A DNA stretch of 64,000 nucleotides from Oscillatoria sp. CS-180 (GTDB taxonomy: Bacteria > Cyanobacteriota > Cyanobacteriia > Phormidesmidales > Phormidesmidaceae): NCBI RefSeq assembly GCF_028330965.1, contig NZ_JAQMUB010000081.1, positions 1 through 64,000 of the forward strand, written 5' to 3'. This document shows, one piece after another, positions 34,961 through 43,701 of this stretch. The number at the start of each line of letters is the position of its first letter. Within the stretch, counting starts at the first letter, position 1. Below the pieces are notes generated by a model, which saw nothing but the letters and a program-made list of their open reading frames with translations, ran no database searches and was not told where the DNA came from. The position numbers and the translations under genes were made by a program.

Positions 34961-35590
34961 ATGATTCTCCTGAACGATTTGTCCGAAAAATTGGCGGTTG
35001 AAGCACCTGAAGAGCGACGGATCTTTAATGAGGTGAGCTGGTCACAGTACGAAGCGCTCCTGGCAGATATCGGCGAGAAGTCTCCCTACCGAGTACATTA
35101 CCTGGAAGGAATATTAGAAATCGTGGCTCCTAGTCGCCGTCATGAAAGTGGGAAAACTCGCATAGGGGATCTACTCTTAATCTACTTTCTGAGCACAAAC
35201 ACTGAATATTTTCCGATGGGGTCTACAACACTTAGGAGACCTGAAAAAAGTGCTGGGGGAGAACCTGACGAAAGTTACTGCATTGAAACGGATAAAGATT
35301 TCCCCGATCTGGCGATTGAGGTCATTGTGACTAGCGGCAGCATTAATCGCCTCGAACTGTACCGCCGTTTAGGGGTTCGAGAAGTCTGGTTTTGGCAGAA
35401 TAATGACCTCACTTTGTACTACCAAAGAGAAGGAGCAGCCGAACAGTTGGCTGAGACTGCTGGCTATGAAGAGATTTCTCGAAGCGAAGTTTTACCCGAT
35501 CTAGATATTGATTTGCTGACGCGCTGCCTTCAGAATCCAAGTCCGTTGGCAGCGGCAAAAGCCTTTCGGCAGGGACTGCGTGGCGATTAA
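34961..35590 (+). CDS. Uma2-family putative endonuclease
   Basis: 209 residues of the Uma2 (DUF820) family, which has a PD-(D/E)XK nuclease fold and is greatly expanded in cyanobacteria. Visible motifs are YRVHYLEGILEIVAPS, GGEPDESYCIE with the first acids, FPDLAIEVIVTSG with the core E, and LELYRRLGVREVWFW. Its biological role is unknown, with mobile-element or defence functions suspected. It stands alone between smc and tldD. Confidence 0.9.
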   Translation: MILLNDLSEKLAVEAPEERRIFNEVSWSQYEALLADIGEKSPYRVHYLEGILEIVAPSRRHESGKTRIGDLLLIYFLSTNTEYFPMGSTTLRRPEKSAGGEPDESYCIETDKDFPDLAIEVIVTSGSINRLELYRRLGVREVWFWQNNDLTLYYQREGAAEQLAETAGYEEISRSEVLPDLDIDLLTRCLQNPSPLAAAKAFRQGLRGD

Positions 35591-35687
35591 AAGCGTGATT
35601 CCTCAAAGTAAGGACAAACAGCTTTGCTCTACGGACGGCGATTTCTTTACTTAGAATAGAAAACGATTCACGAACCTGGAGATCACT

Positions 35688-37160
35688 GTGACTGCAACTC
35701 CTCTACGCACTACCGCTGATCCGATTGATTTGTTGAAAGACGCGATCGCTTCTCTGGATCTCGCTGCTGATTGGATTGGCATTCGTGCCCTGCGAGAGGA
35801 GAGCGTCTATCGATCGCAACGGGACGGTAACCCTGAAAGCAATCGACGCTCAGTCGACCAAGGGGCAATGGTGGAAGTGCTAGTGCAGGGGCAGATTGGC
35901 TACGCAGCTACCAATCGATTGACTGTGGAAGGACTACGGCAGGCAGCAGAACAGGCTTTCCAGCAAGCTCAAGCTGCTCTTCCTTGGCAAATTTATGCCT
36001 TCGATACCAGCGTTCGTCCTGATGGCATGGGCGCTTATCACTCCTTTGTTGAAAAACCTCTCCGCACGCTTAGCACAGCGGAGGCTCACGACCTGTTATC
36101 TCGGATCTGCCAGGGGCTGAAAGTTTCAGACAAGATTGTGCAAGCCAGCGCCAGCATTAGCGCCAAGGAAGTCGATACCTGGCTGGTCAGCAGCAGCGGG
36201 ACTCAGATTCACCAGCATTTTTCGTTGTTCACGCCCAGTTATGGGGCCACTGCACAAGATGGGGCGATCGTTCAAACGCGGACTAACAACGGTCGAGGTC
36301 ACAGCTATCAAGGCGGATGGGAATTTTTTGAGCAGGGCGACTTAGTTTGGGAAGCCGTTCAGCGCACAGGCGAGCAGGCGGTTGAATTGCTGACCGCAGA
36401 CGAGTGTCCTGAGATGACGACGACGCTGGTTCTGGCTCCTGATCAAATGATGCTGCAAATTCACGAAAGCATCGGACATCCGTTAGAACTGGATCGCATT
36501 TTGGGGGATGAGCGCAATTATGCCGGCGGTAGCTTTGTTCAGCCAGCTGATTTTGGCAACCTGCGATATGGGTCAAAGTTGCTCAACGTCACCTTTGATC
36601 CAACCGTGGAGCAGGAATTTGCGAGCTATGCCTTTGATGACACAGGAGTAGTCGCAGAGAAGCAGTACTTGATTCACGAAGGGGTATTGCAGCGAGGCTT
36701 AGGAAGCCGCGAAAGTCAAATGCGATTGGGCGTACCAGGAGTCGCGTGTGCCCGTGCAACATCTTGGGATCGTCCACCGATTGATCGCATGGCAAATATT
36801 AATGTGGAACCCGGAGATCGCTCTTTTGCTCAAATCATTGGCGCTATTGAAGACGGTGTATACATGGAAGCCAACCGTTCTTGGTCAATTGACGATCAGC
36901 GATACAAATTCCAATTTGGTTGTGAGTATGCCAAGCGTATCCGCAATGGGCAGCTTGCCGAAACCCTGCGAAACCCCAACTATCGAGCGACTACACCCCA
37001 ATTCTGGGGCAGCTTGGCTCAAGTGGGCGATCGCAGCACTTGGCAAATGTTTGGTACACCTTTTTGTGGCAAAGGGGAACCCAACCAAGTCATTCGAGTG
37101 GGCCATGGAGCTCCAGTCTGTGCGTTCAACACGATTGAAGTTTTTGGAGGTGTAAGCTGA
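35688..37160 (+). CDS. tldD: TldD-type metalloprotease subunit
   Basis: 490 residues starting at GTG. The catalytic zinc motif HExxxH is present as H259-E260-S-I-G-H264 within QIHESIGHPLELDRILGDE. TldD and TldE form a heterodimeric protease that degrades unfolded peptides and, in some bacteria, matures microcins or processes the CcdA antitoxin. The next gene, tldE, overlaps its stop by one base (TGATG), so the subunits are translationally coupled. No RiPP precursor is evident beside it. Confidence 0.94.
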   Translation: MTATPLRTTADPIDLLKDAIASLDLAADWIGIRALREESVYRSQRDGNPESNRRSVDQGAMVEVLVQGQIGYAATNRLTVEGLRQAAEQAFQQAQAALPWQIYAFDTSVRPDGMGAYHSFVEKPLRTLSTAEAHDLLSRICQGLKVSDKIVQASASISAKEVDTWLVSSSGTQIHQHFSLFTPSYGATAQDGAIVQTRTNNGRGHSYQGGWEFFEQGDLVWEAVQRTGEQAVELLTADECPEMTTTLVLAPDQMMLQIHESIGHPLELDRILGDERNYAGGSFVQPADFGNLRYGSKLLNVTFDPTVEQEFASYAFDDTGVVAEKQYLIHEGVLQRGLGSRESQMRLGVPGVACARATSWDRPPIDRMANINVEPGDRSFAQIIGAIEDGVYMEANRSWSIDDQRYKFQFGCEYAKRIRNGQLAETLRNPNYRATTPQFWGSLAQVGDRSTWQMFGTPFCGKGEPNQVIRVGHGAPVCAFNTIEVFGGVS

Positions 37161-38491
37161 TGCAGACTTGGGAAACAACGTTCAATCAGCTCATCGACGC
37201 TCTGATACCTCAACTGAATGAGGACGAGTCACTGACGTTAAGTTTGGTCGCTGAGGAAAGCCAGTTTACTCGCTTCAATCATGCGAAGGTGCGGCAAACA
37301 GGCAGTGTTGAGAACGGAGACTTGACTCTGACACTGATGGGGCAACAGCGATCAGCAACTGAGTCGGTCACCTTCACCGGAGAGAAAGCAACCGATTGGC
37401 CACTGTTGCTCGCAGCCCTACAAACGTTGCGCGAAGAATTACCCGATTTACCAGAAGATTCCTATCTGGTGCTGCCAGAGGGGGACGCTCAAAGCCGAGA
37501 GGTTTACTCAGGAGACCTGCTCGCTAGCACTGCTGTCGCACCCACCATCATGGCTAAGATGGCTGGCATTGACGCTGCCGGACTCTACGCTGGGGGACGC
37601 TCTGTTCGAGCGTATGCAGACTCTGCCGGACAGCGTCACTGGTTTGAGACTGCGACCTTTACTTTGGACTATTCTCTGTTTACCGCGTCAGGCCAGGCCG
37701 TCAAAGGCACCTACGCTGGGCGAACGTGGGACGATACAAGCTATGCCGACACTCTGGGGGTGTCTCAAACCCTGCTGAAACAGATGGCGCAGACACCGCG
37801 ACAGCTGGAAAGGGGGCAGTATCGGACTTATTTGGCTCCAAGTGCAGTAGCAGATTTAGTCAGCATGCTGTCATGGGGAGGCATTAGCGAGGCCGCAATT
37901 CGTCGGGGTGGTAGTGCGCTGGGAGCTTTACGGCGTCAGGAGCAGACACTTTCAAATCAGGTTCACCTGACGGAGGACTTCTCTCAAGGTCAAGTGCCTC
38001 GCTTCAATCAGTATGGTGAGCTGGCACCGACTACCATGCCACTGATTGAATCGGGGCAACTGGTCAACACCCTGGTCAGCGCCCGAACGGCTAAAGAATA
38101 TGACATTCCTTCAACCTATGCAGCAGGAGGTGAGTATTTGCGATCGCCCGTCCTCTCCCCCGGTACCCTGGCCACCAGCGATATTTTGAGCGCCCTGGAT
38201 ACCGGTCTCTATGTCTCGAACCTGCACTATTTGAACTGGAGCGATCGGCCCAACGGGCGCATTACAGGGATGACCCGCTATGCCTGTTTCTGGGTCGAAA
38301 ATGGCAAGATCATCGCCCCCATCGAAAATCTCCGATTCGACGAAAGCCTCTATAACTTTTGGGGTGAAAACCTGATTGCTCTTACCCAAGACCTCACCTT
38401 TATCCCCGAAGTCGGCAGCTACGGTTATCGTGATCTTGGCGGCACTCTAGTCCCCGGCATGTTAGTCAACAACTTTGCATACACCCTGTAA
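37160..38491 (+). CDS. tldE: TldE/PmbA-type protease partner subunit
   Basis: 443 residues, partner of TldD. It lacks the HExxxH motif, as expected for TldE. Family features include ESQFTRFNHAKVRQTG, IDAAGLYAGG and the C-terminal NGRITGMTRYACFWVENGKI followed by RDLGGTLVPGMLVNNF. It starts within the tldD stop codon. The later gene pair is a toxin-antitoxin module, and TldD/E is known to degrade CcdA in E. coli, but a connection here is not shown. Confidence 0.92.
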   Translation: MQTWETTFNQLIDALIPQLNEDESLTLSLVAEESQFTRFNHAKVRQTGSVENGDLTLTLMGQQRSATESVTFTGEKATDWPLLLAALQTLREELPDLPEDSYLVLPEGDAQSREVYSGDLLASTAVAPTIMAKMAGIDAAGLYAGGRSVRAYADSAGQRHWFETATFTLDYSLFTASGQAVKGTYAGRTWDDTSYADTLGVSQTLLKQMAQTPRQLERGQYRTYLAPSAVADLVSMLSWGGISEAAIRRGGSALGALRRQEQTLSNQVHLTEDFSQGQVPRFNQYGELAPTTMPLIESGQLVNTLVSARTAKEYDIPSTYAAGGEYLRSPVLSPGTLATSDILSALDTGLYVSNLHYLNWSDRPNGRITGMTRYACFWVENGKIIAPIENLRFDESLYNFWGENLIALTQDLTFIPEVGSYGYRDLGGTLVPGMLVNNFAYTL

Positions 38492-38700
38492 ACATAGGTG
38501 CATGCTAGGTAAAACCTTCTAGACAGAGCCCTGCTAAAGCGAAGCGTAACCCTGCGAGTTGTTGTTTATTGACTCTAGAAGGCAACTTCAACAGTCCTCA
38601 ACTGCAGCCATCTTGTAAAGCGCGAAGGCTGATGTCATCGCCATGTAGAAAGATCAAGGTGACATTTGAATACTACGAAAAGGTTGGTGAACCCAAAACA

Positions 38701-39006
38701 ATGAATAGTTCTTTTAATACAACCCGCTCAATCCTACAAGCCCAACGGAGAGAGATTCTAGGGCTAGCTGTGAAACATGGTGCGTGCAACGTCAGAGTGT
38801 TTGGTTCAGTTGTGCGTGGAGAAGAAACAGCAGATAGCGACATTGACTTTTTAGTAGATTTGGGAGAAAAACTTAGCCCCTGGTTTCCAGTCGGACTCAT
38901 CCGGGATTTGGAAGACTTACTGGACCGAAAGGTGGACGTCGTGACCGAAAAGTCATTGCACTATTACATCCGCGATAAGGTGTTGGCAGAAGCTCAGGTC
39001 TTATGA
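38701..39006 (+). CDS. MNT-type minimal nucleotidyltransferase antitoxin (MntA-like)
   Basis: 101 residues from ATG 38701. The nucleotidyltransferase motif is FGSVVRGEETADSDIDFLVDL, with G35-S36 and D47/D49 as expected metal ligands, and the segment LLDRKVDVVTEKSL follows. In MNT/HEPN modules MntA AMPylates and silences the HEPN ribonuclease. It overlaps the downstream HEPN gene by four bases (ATGA), so the two are co-translated. Upstream in-frame starts exist but lack family sequence. Confidence 0.9.
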   Translation: MNSSFNTTRSILQAQRREILGLAVKHGACNVRVFGSVVRGEETADSDIDFLVDLGEKLSPWFPVGLIRDLEDLLDRKVDVVTEKSLHYYIRDKVLAEAQVL

Positions 39007-39335
39007 AAGATAGCCGTCTCTACCTGGTCCATATCGCGGACTGTGTCGACCGAATTGAAGTTTACACGGTTGAAGGCAAGGCGGCTTTCATGGCAGATAC
39101 CAAAACCCAAGATGCTGTTATTCGAAATCTAGAGGTGATGTGCGAATCCACTCGCCAACTTCCAGATGCTTGGAAAGCAGCTCACATTGAAGTCGACTGG
39201 CGGCAGGTGAGTGACTTTCGTAATTTTTTAGCCCACCAGTACTTGGATGTAGACTTGGAAATTATCTGGAATGTAGTTGCGAACTATTTGCCACAGCTCA
39301 AGGCTGCCGTAGATGCTATGCAAATTGAGTTTTAG
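39003..39335 (+). CDS. HEPN-domain toxin (HepT-like)
   Basis: 110-residue all-helical HEPN protein. The RNase motif Rx4HxY is intact: R73-NFLA-H78-Q-Y80, followed by LDVDLEIIWN. HepT toxins cleave RNA, including tRNA, and are neutralised by AMPylation of the Tyr in this motif. It is the second gene of the pair with mntA. Confidence 0.9.
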   Translation: MKDSRLYLVHIADCVDRIEVYTVEGKAAFMADTKTQDAVIRNLEVMCESTRQLPDAWKAAHIEVDWRQVSDFRNFLAHQYLDVDLEIIWNVVANYLPQLKAAVDAMQIEF

Positions 39336-39492
39336 AGATAGTGGCGCATATTCGCTTCGGTAGTCTCTGTACCTGTAAGATTTTCTCCATTCTTCTTTTC
39401 TTTGCTAACACTCGATTTTAGTCAGGTTTCCATTTCCGTAACCCAACGCCTCCCTCAACCGCTACTCTATACCTTAGAGTTGTGGCGAAGTC

Positions 39493-40059
39493 GTGGAGTT
39501 TCAGTCGTCGTCAAATCCGGTTAGCAATCTTGGGGAAACGCCCTCACCAGAACAGTTGGACAGCATCAAAGCGCAGCTCGATTTGGTATTGCTGGCGTTG
39601 GAATCGCTTACTGGCGTTGGTTCTGAGGCCATGCTGGAGGTTGCTAAGCAGACCGGGGTAGAAGCGCTGATGAGCGATCGCGTCACCCTGTGGCGGCTAC
39701 GACAGGCAAGCCCTTTGCGTAAGGGTCAGGGTCGCAAAAAACTTGATGTCGATGAAGCTCGTGGTTTGGTGCTTGTTAGCGCTTACTTAGCCCAGCAGCA
39801 TCAGCAAAAAATTCGTCAGGCTGTCACGCTTTTAGAGGAGGCAACTGCACGGAAAAAACCACCCCATCGAGTGGCGCTGCTCGGTGATTATTTAGATGCG
39901 TTTAGCAACTTCTATGAAGACCGTATGATTTCCGACAATGCTCCCATTCCTGAGTCTCTACGGGATTTAGCGCTGAAGCTACTCATTGACCTATTGTTCT
40001 ACAGTCAGTCTGGTGGTGAGCGACGGCTATGGCTAGCCCTACTGGAGCGATCGCGCTAA
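39493..40059 (+). CDS. DUF3038 protein
   Basis: 188 residues, predicted soluble and helical, starting at GTG. Matches the cyanobacterial DUF3038 family: QLDLVLLALESLTGVGSEAML, then WRLRQASPLRKGQGRKKLD, and the C-terminal LLIDLLFYSQSGGERRLWLALL. Function unknown. The DUF4335 gene begins 18 bp later, an arrangement I recall as common in cyanobacteria, so the two probably form an operon. Confidence 0.8.
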   Translation: MEFQSSSNPVSNLGETPSPEQLDSIKAQLDLVLLALESLTGVGSEAMLEVAKQTGVEALMSDRVTLWRLRQASPLRKGQGRKKLDVDEARGLVLVSAYLAQQHQQKIRQAVTLLEEATARKKPPHRVALLGDYLDAFSNFYEDRMISDNAPIPESLRDLALKLLIDLLFYSQSGGERRLWLALLERSR

Positions 40060-40077
40060 CTCTGCATCTGCATAGCA

Positions 40078-41574
40078 ATGACCTCAACGACTCAGCTGAT
40101 TCCCCTACATTACGAGACACCAACTGTCACTTTAGACGTGATGGCGCGGGAAGCTGCGATTTCGCAGTGGTCAGATAAGCCTGTGGTGCAAGTCTTACGC
40201 TATCAGCTCCAGGTTCGTAACCTAGACGAGACGAATGAAGGCGTTGAAATTCAAGGCGATCGCGACTCGTTTTTACCGTTAGTAGAAGCTGTCCAGATCT
40301 ACATTCAATCGCAGCTGACGGGAATTGATGACTCGAATCGTAGCCTCTCCAACTTGCCCTATGTAGAATCCAACAGTTTGACCCAATGTACGCTGCATCT
40401 TGGGCAACTGCGGACGACGACGGGTGCGACCACTCTTTCTTTAGGAGCAATTCAGCTATCCGATCTGGGGAATGTTCTGAATCAGCTTGAGACCCAATTT
40501 CGACCGCTGCCCGTCGCTATTGCTCCGCAAAGGCAGCGACCATTGTGGCGGTCATGGGGCACAACTGCCGCTGGAATGGTAGCCGCTGTAGGTATCACAA
40601 CCGCAATCTGGTCTACCTATCGCTCTCCTCAAACAAGTCTGGACACTGCGTCAGAGACAGCCGTCATTGAAGCGGCACCCCAAACAATCAATAGAGCAGA
40701 AGAACAACGTCCGCGATCGCAGCCCCTAGATGACCGAGCAGACAGCCCAGAGATAGCTTCTGAAGCAGTGGAATCCGATGAGATTGAGAATCGCTCAATA
40801 GCGGAACCGAGTGAAGAGGCATCCGAGCCGGTTGAACGCTCGGATGCTCCTACCACCGATAACGCCCCCAAAAATAGGCCCTCCCCAACTCAATCACCAG
40901 CAGACAATGAGGAACGCAGGACTAATAAACCGGCTCCTCAAGATACATCTTCCCCAGCAGCCGATGCAGATAGGCCTATGGAAGCTGAACTGGAGCAAGA
41001 GACCGTACCGGAACCAGAAGCCCCAGAAACGCCTACGATTGCCCAAACCGCACCATCTCAACTTCCTCCTGCGCCTAGTCCAGAGATAGCTACGGAGGGG
41101 GATGAGAGTCTAGCTGAGGATGAAACTCTAGCCGAGGATGCTGCAGAAACAGGGGACGAGCAGTTTTTAGCCCGTCCTGAAGGTCTCGACGAGCAGGAAT
41201 CAGAACAGCCCTCACCGCCTACTGACACTCAGAGTTCGTTATCGATCGCTAGCGAAGAGATGCCCTCATCAGGATCATCTGCTCGCGTTGATGCTAGCCC
41301 CGCAGTTTTCTCATTGGACATCCTAATTGAGCAAATCCGCGATCGCTGGCCTCATCCAGACTTTCCCGACGAAACCTTAACCTATATGCTGACCATAGCG
41401 GCTGATGGGACTTTGATAGACGTCCAACCGGCAGATGATCTCTCTGCACAATATCGCGATCGTACCGGCATTCCTGAACCGGGCACTGCGGTCTTTTCGA
41501 CCGATACTCCTCAAACCCTTCAAATTCTGCTGCTACCTAACGGCAATATTGAGATTGCAGATCCATCGATTTAA
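40078..41574 (+). CDS. DUF4335 protein with membrane segment and acidic-proline linker
   Basis: 498 residues. The N-terminal domain (1-150; LHYETPTVTLDVMAREAAISQW, ...GVEIQGDRDSFLPLVEAVQ) matches DUF4335. One transmembrane helix lies at about 160-182 (TTAAGMVAAVGITTAIW). A long Glu/Pro/Ala/Ser-rich linker (about 185-400) is disordered. The C-terminal ~90 residues form a small domain (FSLDILIEQIRDRWPHPDFPDETLTYMLTI). Topology suggests a cytoplasmic N-domain and an exported C-domain. Function is unknown; it follows the DUF3038 gene. Confidence 0.75.
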   Translation: MTSTTQLIPLHYETPTVTLDVMAREAAISQWSDKPVVQVLRYQLQVRNLDETNEGVEIQGDRDSFLPLVEAVQIYIQSQLTGIDDSNRSLSNLPYVESNSLTQCTLHLGQLRTTTGATTLSLGAIQLSDLGNVLNQLETQFRPLPVAIAPQRQRPLWRSWGTTAAGMVAAVGITTAIWSTYRSPQTSLDTASETAVIEAAPQTINRAEEQRPRSQPLDDRADSPEIASEAVESDEIENRSIAEPSEEASEPVERSDAPTTDNAPKNRPSPTQSPADNEERRTNKPAPQDTSSPAADADRPMEAELEQETVPEPEAPETPTIAQTAPSQLPPAPSPEIATEGDESLAEDETLAEDAAETGDEQFLARPEGLDEQESEQPSPPTDTQSSLSIASEEMPSSGSSARVDASPAVFSLDILIEQIRDRWPHPDFPDETLTYMLTIAADGTLIDVQPADDLSAQYRDRTGIPEPGTAVFSTDTPQTLQILLLPNGNIEIADPSI

Positions 41575-41645
41575 AGGCCACCATCACTGACCGGTGAAAT
41601 GAGGCAAAATGATGGCTTTCGCAGAAGTTGTTGAGCGGACAGGAA

Positions 41646-42407
41646 ATGACGATGCTTGCGGGAATTGCGACCCTTTTGTTCACCGTTCTGGCGGGTATTT
41701 ACACCGCATTCATCCTGCCATCCCTGCAAGACTACCTCAAAACCCGCATTGCTCGTTACAACAGTCAGCGTGAAGAGAGCGAGGCTAGTCGCAACAAAAT
41801 CAATCTCATCTACCTCAATCCTCTGCGACTCTGGCTAGAGGAGGCTTATGTTCGTCTGAGCGAAATTGCCGACGGGATTGACACCCACGGATCCGCTGCT
41901 GCGCTCCTGTTCGTGACGCAGCCCAGCGATGTCTCCAAGCAGGAAGCCGCATGGTTCAACAGTGAAGGCTGCTATCTTGTCTCTACTTGCTACATCACTG
42001 CCTGCCTATTTTTTGCTATCAAACAAGTCAGGGACAATATTCCTTATTTACGGCTTGCTAAAGGTAGTGATACAGAGCTGATGACGCTGTTGTTTCAGGT
42101 CAGTCAAGCTTTTTTACAGGAATTAGGCGTTTTCTATGTCATTCAACCCAGCATCGGCAATGATGTGTATCTAGCAGCCCACAAACGTCTCATGACCTAC
42201 CGTGAATTTTGTGAGCTGTTACAACAGCCCGAGCAACGAGTTTGGTTCGATCGCCTAATTCTGTTCTATTTAGAAACAGGAGCAGGCAAAAAGCGTGCGC
42301 GAATTCAGACTGCGCTCCGAGCTATCCAAGCCCTTTCCACCTTTTTGGATAGCCATATTGGTAAGGGTGTAGCCATTGGCGATCGCTTGAAAGCGGAACG
42401 AGGTTAA
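41646..42407 (+). CDS. Membrane-anchored protein of unknown function
   Basis: About 253 residues with one N-terminal transmembrane helix (LAGIATLLFTVLAGIYTAFILP). A basic, helical cytoplasmic domain without recognised motifs follows. The segment NSEGCYLVSTCYITACLFFAIKQVRDNIPYLRL is semi-hydrophobic. ATG 41646 seems more likely than TTG 41628. Sequence resembles unnamed bacterial proteins in which a single-span anchor carries a large helical domain. No functional call. Confidence 0.65.
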   Translation: MTMLAGIATLLFTVLAGIYTAFILPSLQDYLKTRIARYNSQREESEASRNKINLIYLNPLRLWLEEAYVRLSEIADGIDTHGSAAALLFVTQPSDVSKQEAAWFNSEGCYLVSTCYITACLFFAIKQVRDNIPYLRLAKGSDTELMTLLFQVSQAFLQELGVFYVIQPSIGNDVYLAAHKRLMTYREFCELLQQPEQRVWFDRLILFYLETGAGKKRARIQTALRAIQALSTFLDSHIGKGVAIGDRLKAERG

Positions 42408-42517
42408 AGGTGCTGATTCGGCTTGCCAGGCTCCGACAGAAAGCATTTCATTCATCCTAAAAAACTTTCTACAATGGAAGTTAGTGAAAAATGACGACGT
42501 AAGACTAGGGCACCAGA

Positions 42518-43435
42518 ATGGCAGATCAACTCCTTCGGGCAACCGCAGCCAACGGCGGCATCCGGATTGTCGGTACGATCACCACTGATTTGGTAGAAGA
42601 TGCACGTAAACGCCACAATTTAACTTACGTAGGTACTGCTGCTTTAGGTAGAGCCATGTCTGCTGGCCTGTTACTGGTTTCCAGCATGAAGCGGGCCGAA
42701 TCTCGAATCAATCTTCGGATTAAAGGCGACGGCCCCTTAGGTGGCGTCATGGTTGATGCGGGTTTAGACGGCGCTGTTCGAGGTTATGTCGATGATCCCT
42801 CGGTTGAGCTGCCGCCTTCACCCAACGGCACATTAAATGTAGGGGGCGCGATCGGGCGCAACGGCTATCTTTATGTTGTTCGCGATGTTGGCTATGGACA
42901 ACCGTACTCCAGTACGGTTGAGCTGATTTCTGGAGAAATTGGCGAAGATTTGACCTATTATCTCGCCACTTCTGAACAGACCCCATCAGCCCTAGCGTTA
43001 GGCGTTTTTGTCGATGAGAATGGAGTCGAGGCATCTGGCGGTCTGCTGTTGCAAGTCATGCCTAAGGCCGCTCGCGATGAATCTCTCATTTCGCTACTAG
43101 AGTCCCGTGTAGGAACGCTTTCAGACTTCACTCCCAAGCTCCGCAGCAACCATACTCTGCCGGATATCTTTGAGTCTCTGGTGGGCGATCTGGACTTGGA
43201 AATTCTGTCTGAGGCAGAGAGTCCAGATATTCGCTTCTACTGCCCATGCACTTACAACCGTATGCTGGGTGCGTTGAAAATGTTGGGCACGGAAGAACTG
43301 CAAGACATGATTGAAAAGGACAACGGGGCTGAAGCTACCTGTCACTTCTGCGGTAAGGTCTACCATGCGGACAGTAGCGAGTTGGCAGAATTGATTGCTG
43401 ACATTAATAAGCAGCGCTCAGAAGCACTCAACTAA
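42518..43435 (+). CDS. hslO: Redox-regulated chaperone Hsp33
   Basis: 305 residues. Hsp33 is a cytosolic holdase that is switched on by oxidation of zinc-bound cysteines. The four cysteines are C242 and C244 (CPC) with C275 and C278 (CHFC). The N-terminal domain shows RATAANGGIRIVGTITTDLV and the conserved LRIKGDGPLGGVMVDAG. Length is typical. No operon partner. Presence alongside peroxiredoxin and glutathione reductase elsewhere in the window is usual, not specific. Confidence 0.96.
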   Translation: MADQLLRATAANGGIRIVGTITTDLVEDARKRHNLTYVGTAALGRAMSAGLLLVSSMKRAESRINLRIKGDGPLGGVMVDAGLDGAVRGYVDDPSVELPPSPNGTLNVGGAIGRNGYLYVVRDVGYGQPYSSTVELISGEIGEDLTYYLATSEQTPSALALGVFVDENGVEASGGLLLQVMPKAARDESLISLLESRVGTLSDFTPKLRSNHTLPDIFESLVGDLDLEILSEAESPDIRFYCPCTYNRMLGALKMLGTEELQDMIEKDNGAEATCHFCGKVYHADSSELAELIADINKQRSEALN

Positions 43436-43454
43436 AGGTCATTAGGTTTTTTGA

Positions 43455-43550
43455 GGAATGAATTTTAAGTTCTCAGTTTTGAGTTTTGAATGATTGAATT
43501 ATCGGCGAATCCAAAGCTCAAAGTTGATACTTAAATAGGTTCTCGTTCCT
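43455..43550. repeat. Repeat B, copy 1
   Basis: A ~96-bp intergenic sequence starts GGAATGAATTTTAAGTTCTC and ends TTAAATAGGTTCTCGTTCC. It recurs at 53467-53560 with a few differences, the first copy having an extra GTTTTGA unit. The ends are weakly inverted (GGAATGAATTTTAAGT versus the complement of the other end). It is noncoding and probably a MITE. Confidence 0.75.
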
Positions 43551-43701
43551 GAGTGTGAATCGCGATCGTGGTGGATCGTGTATTTTCCTATCGTTACTTT
43601 TTAGGGGACGTCTCGCGGTATGGCACTCTAGTTTCAGATGGGCAGGGTGATGCCGTGCTGAGGCAGCTCGCCTCAACTGAACTGTTGCAGGGAGGGATGA
43701 C

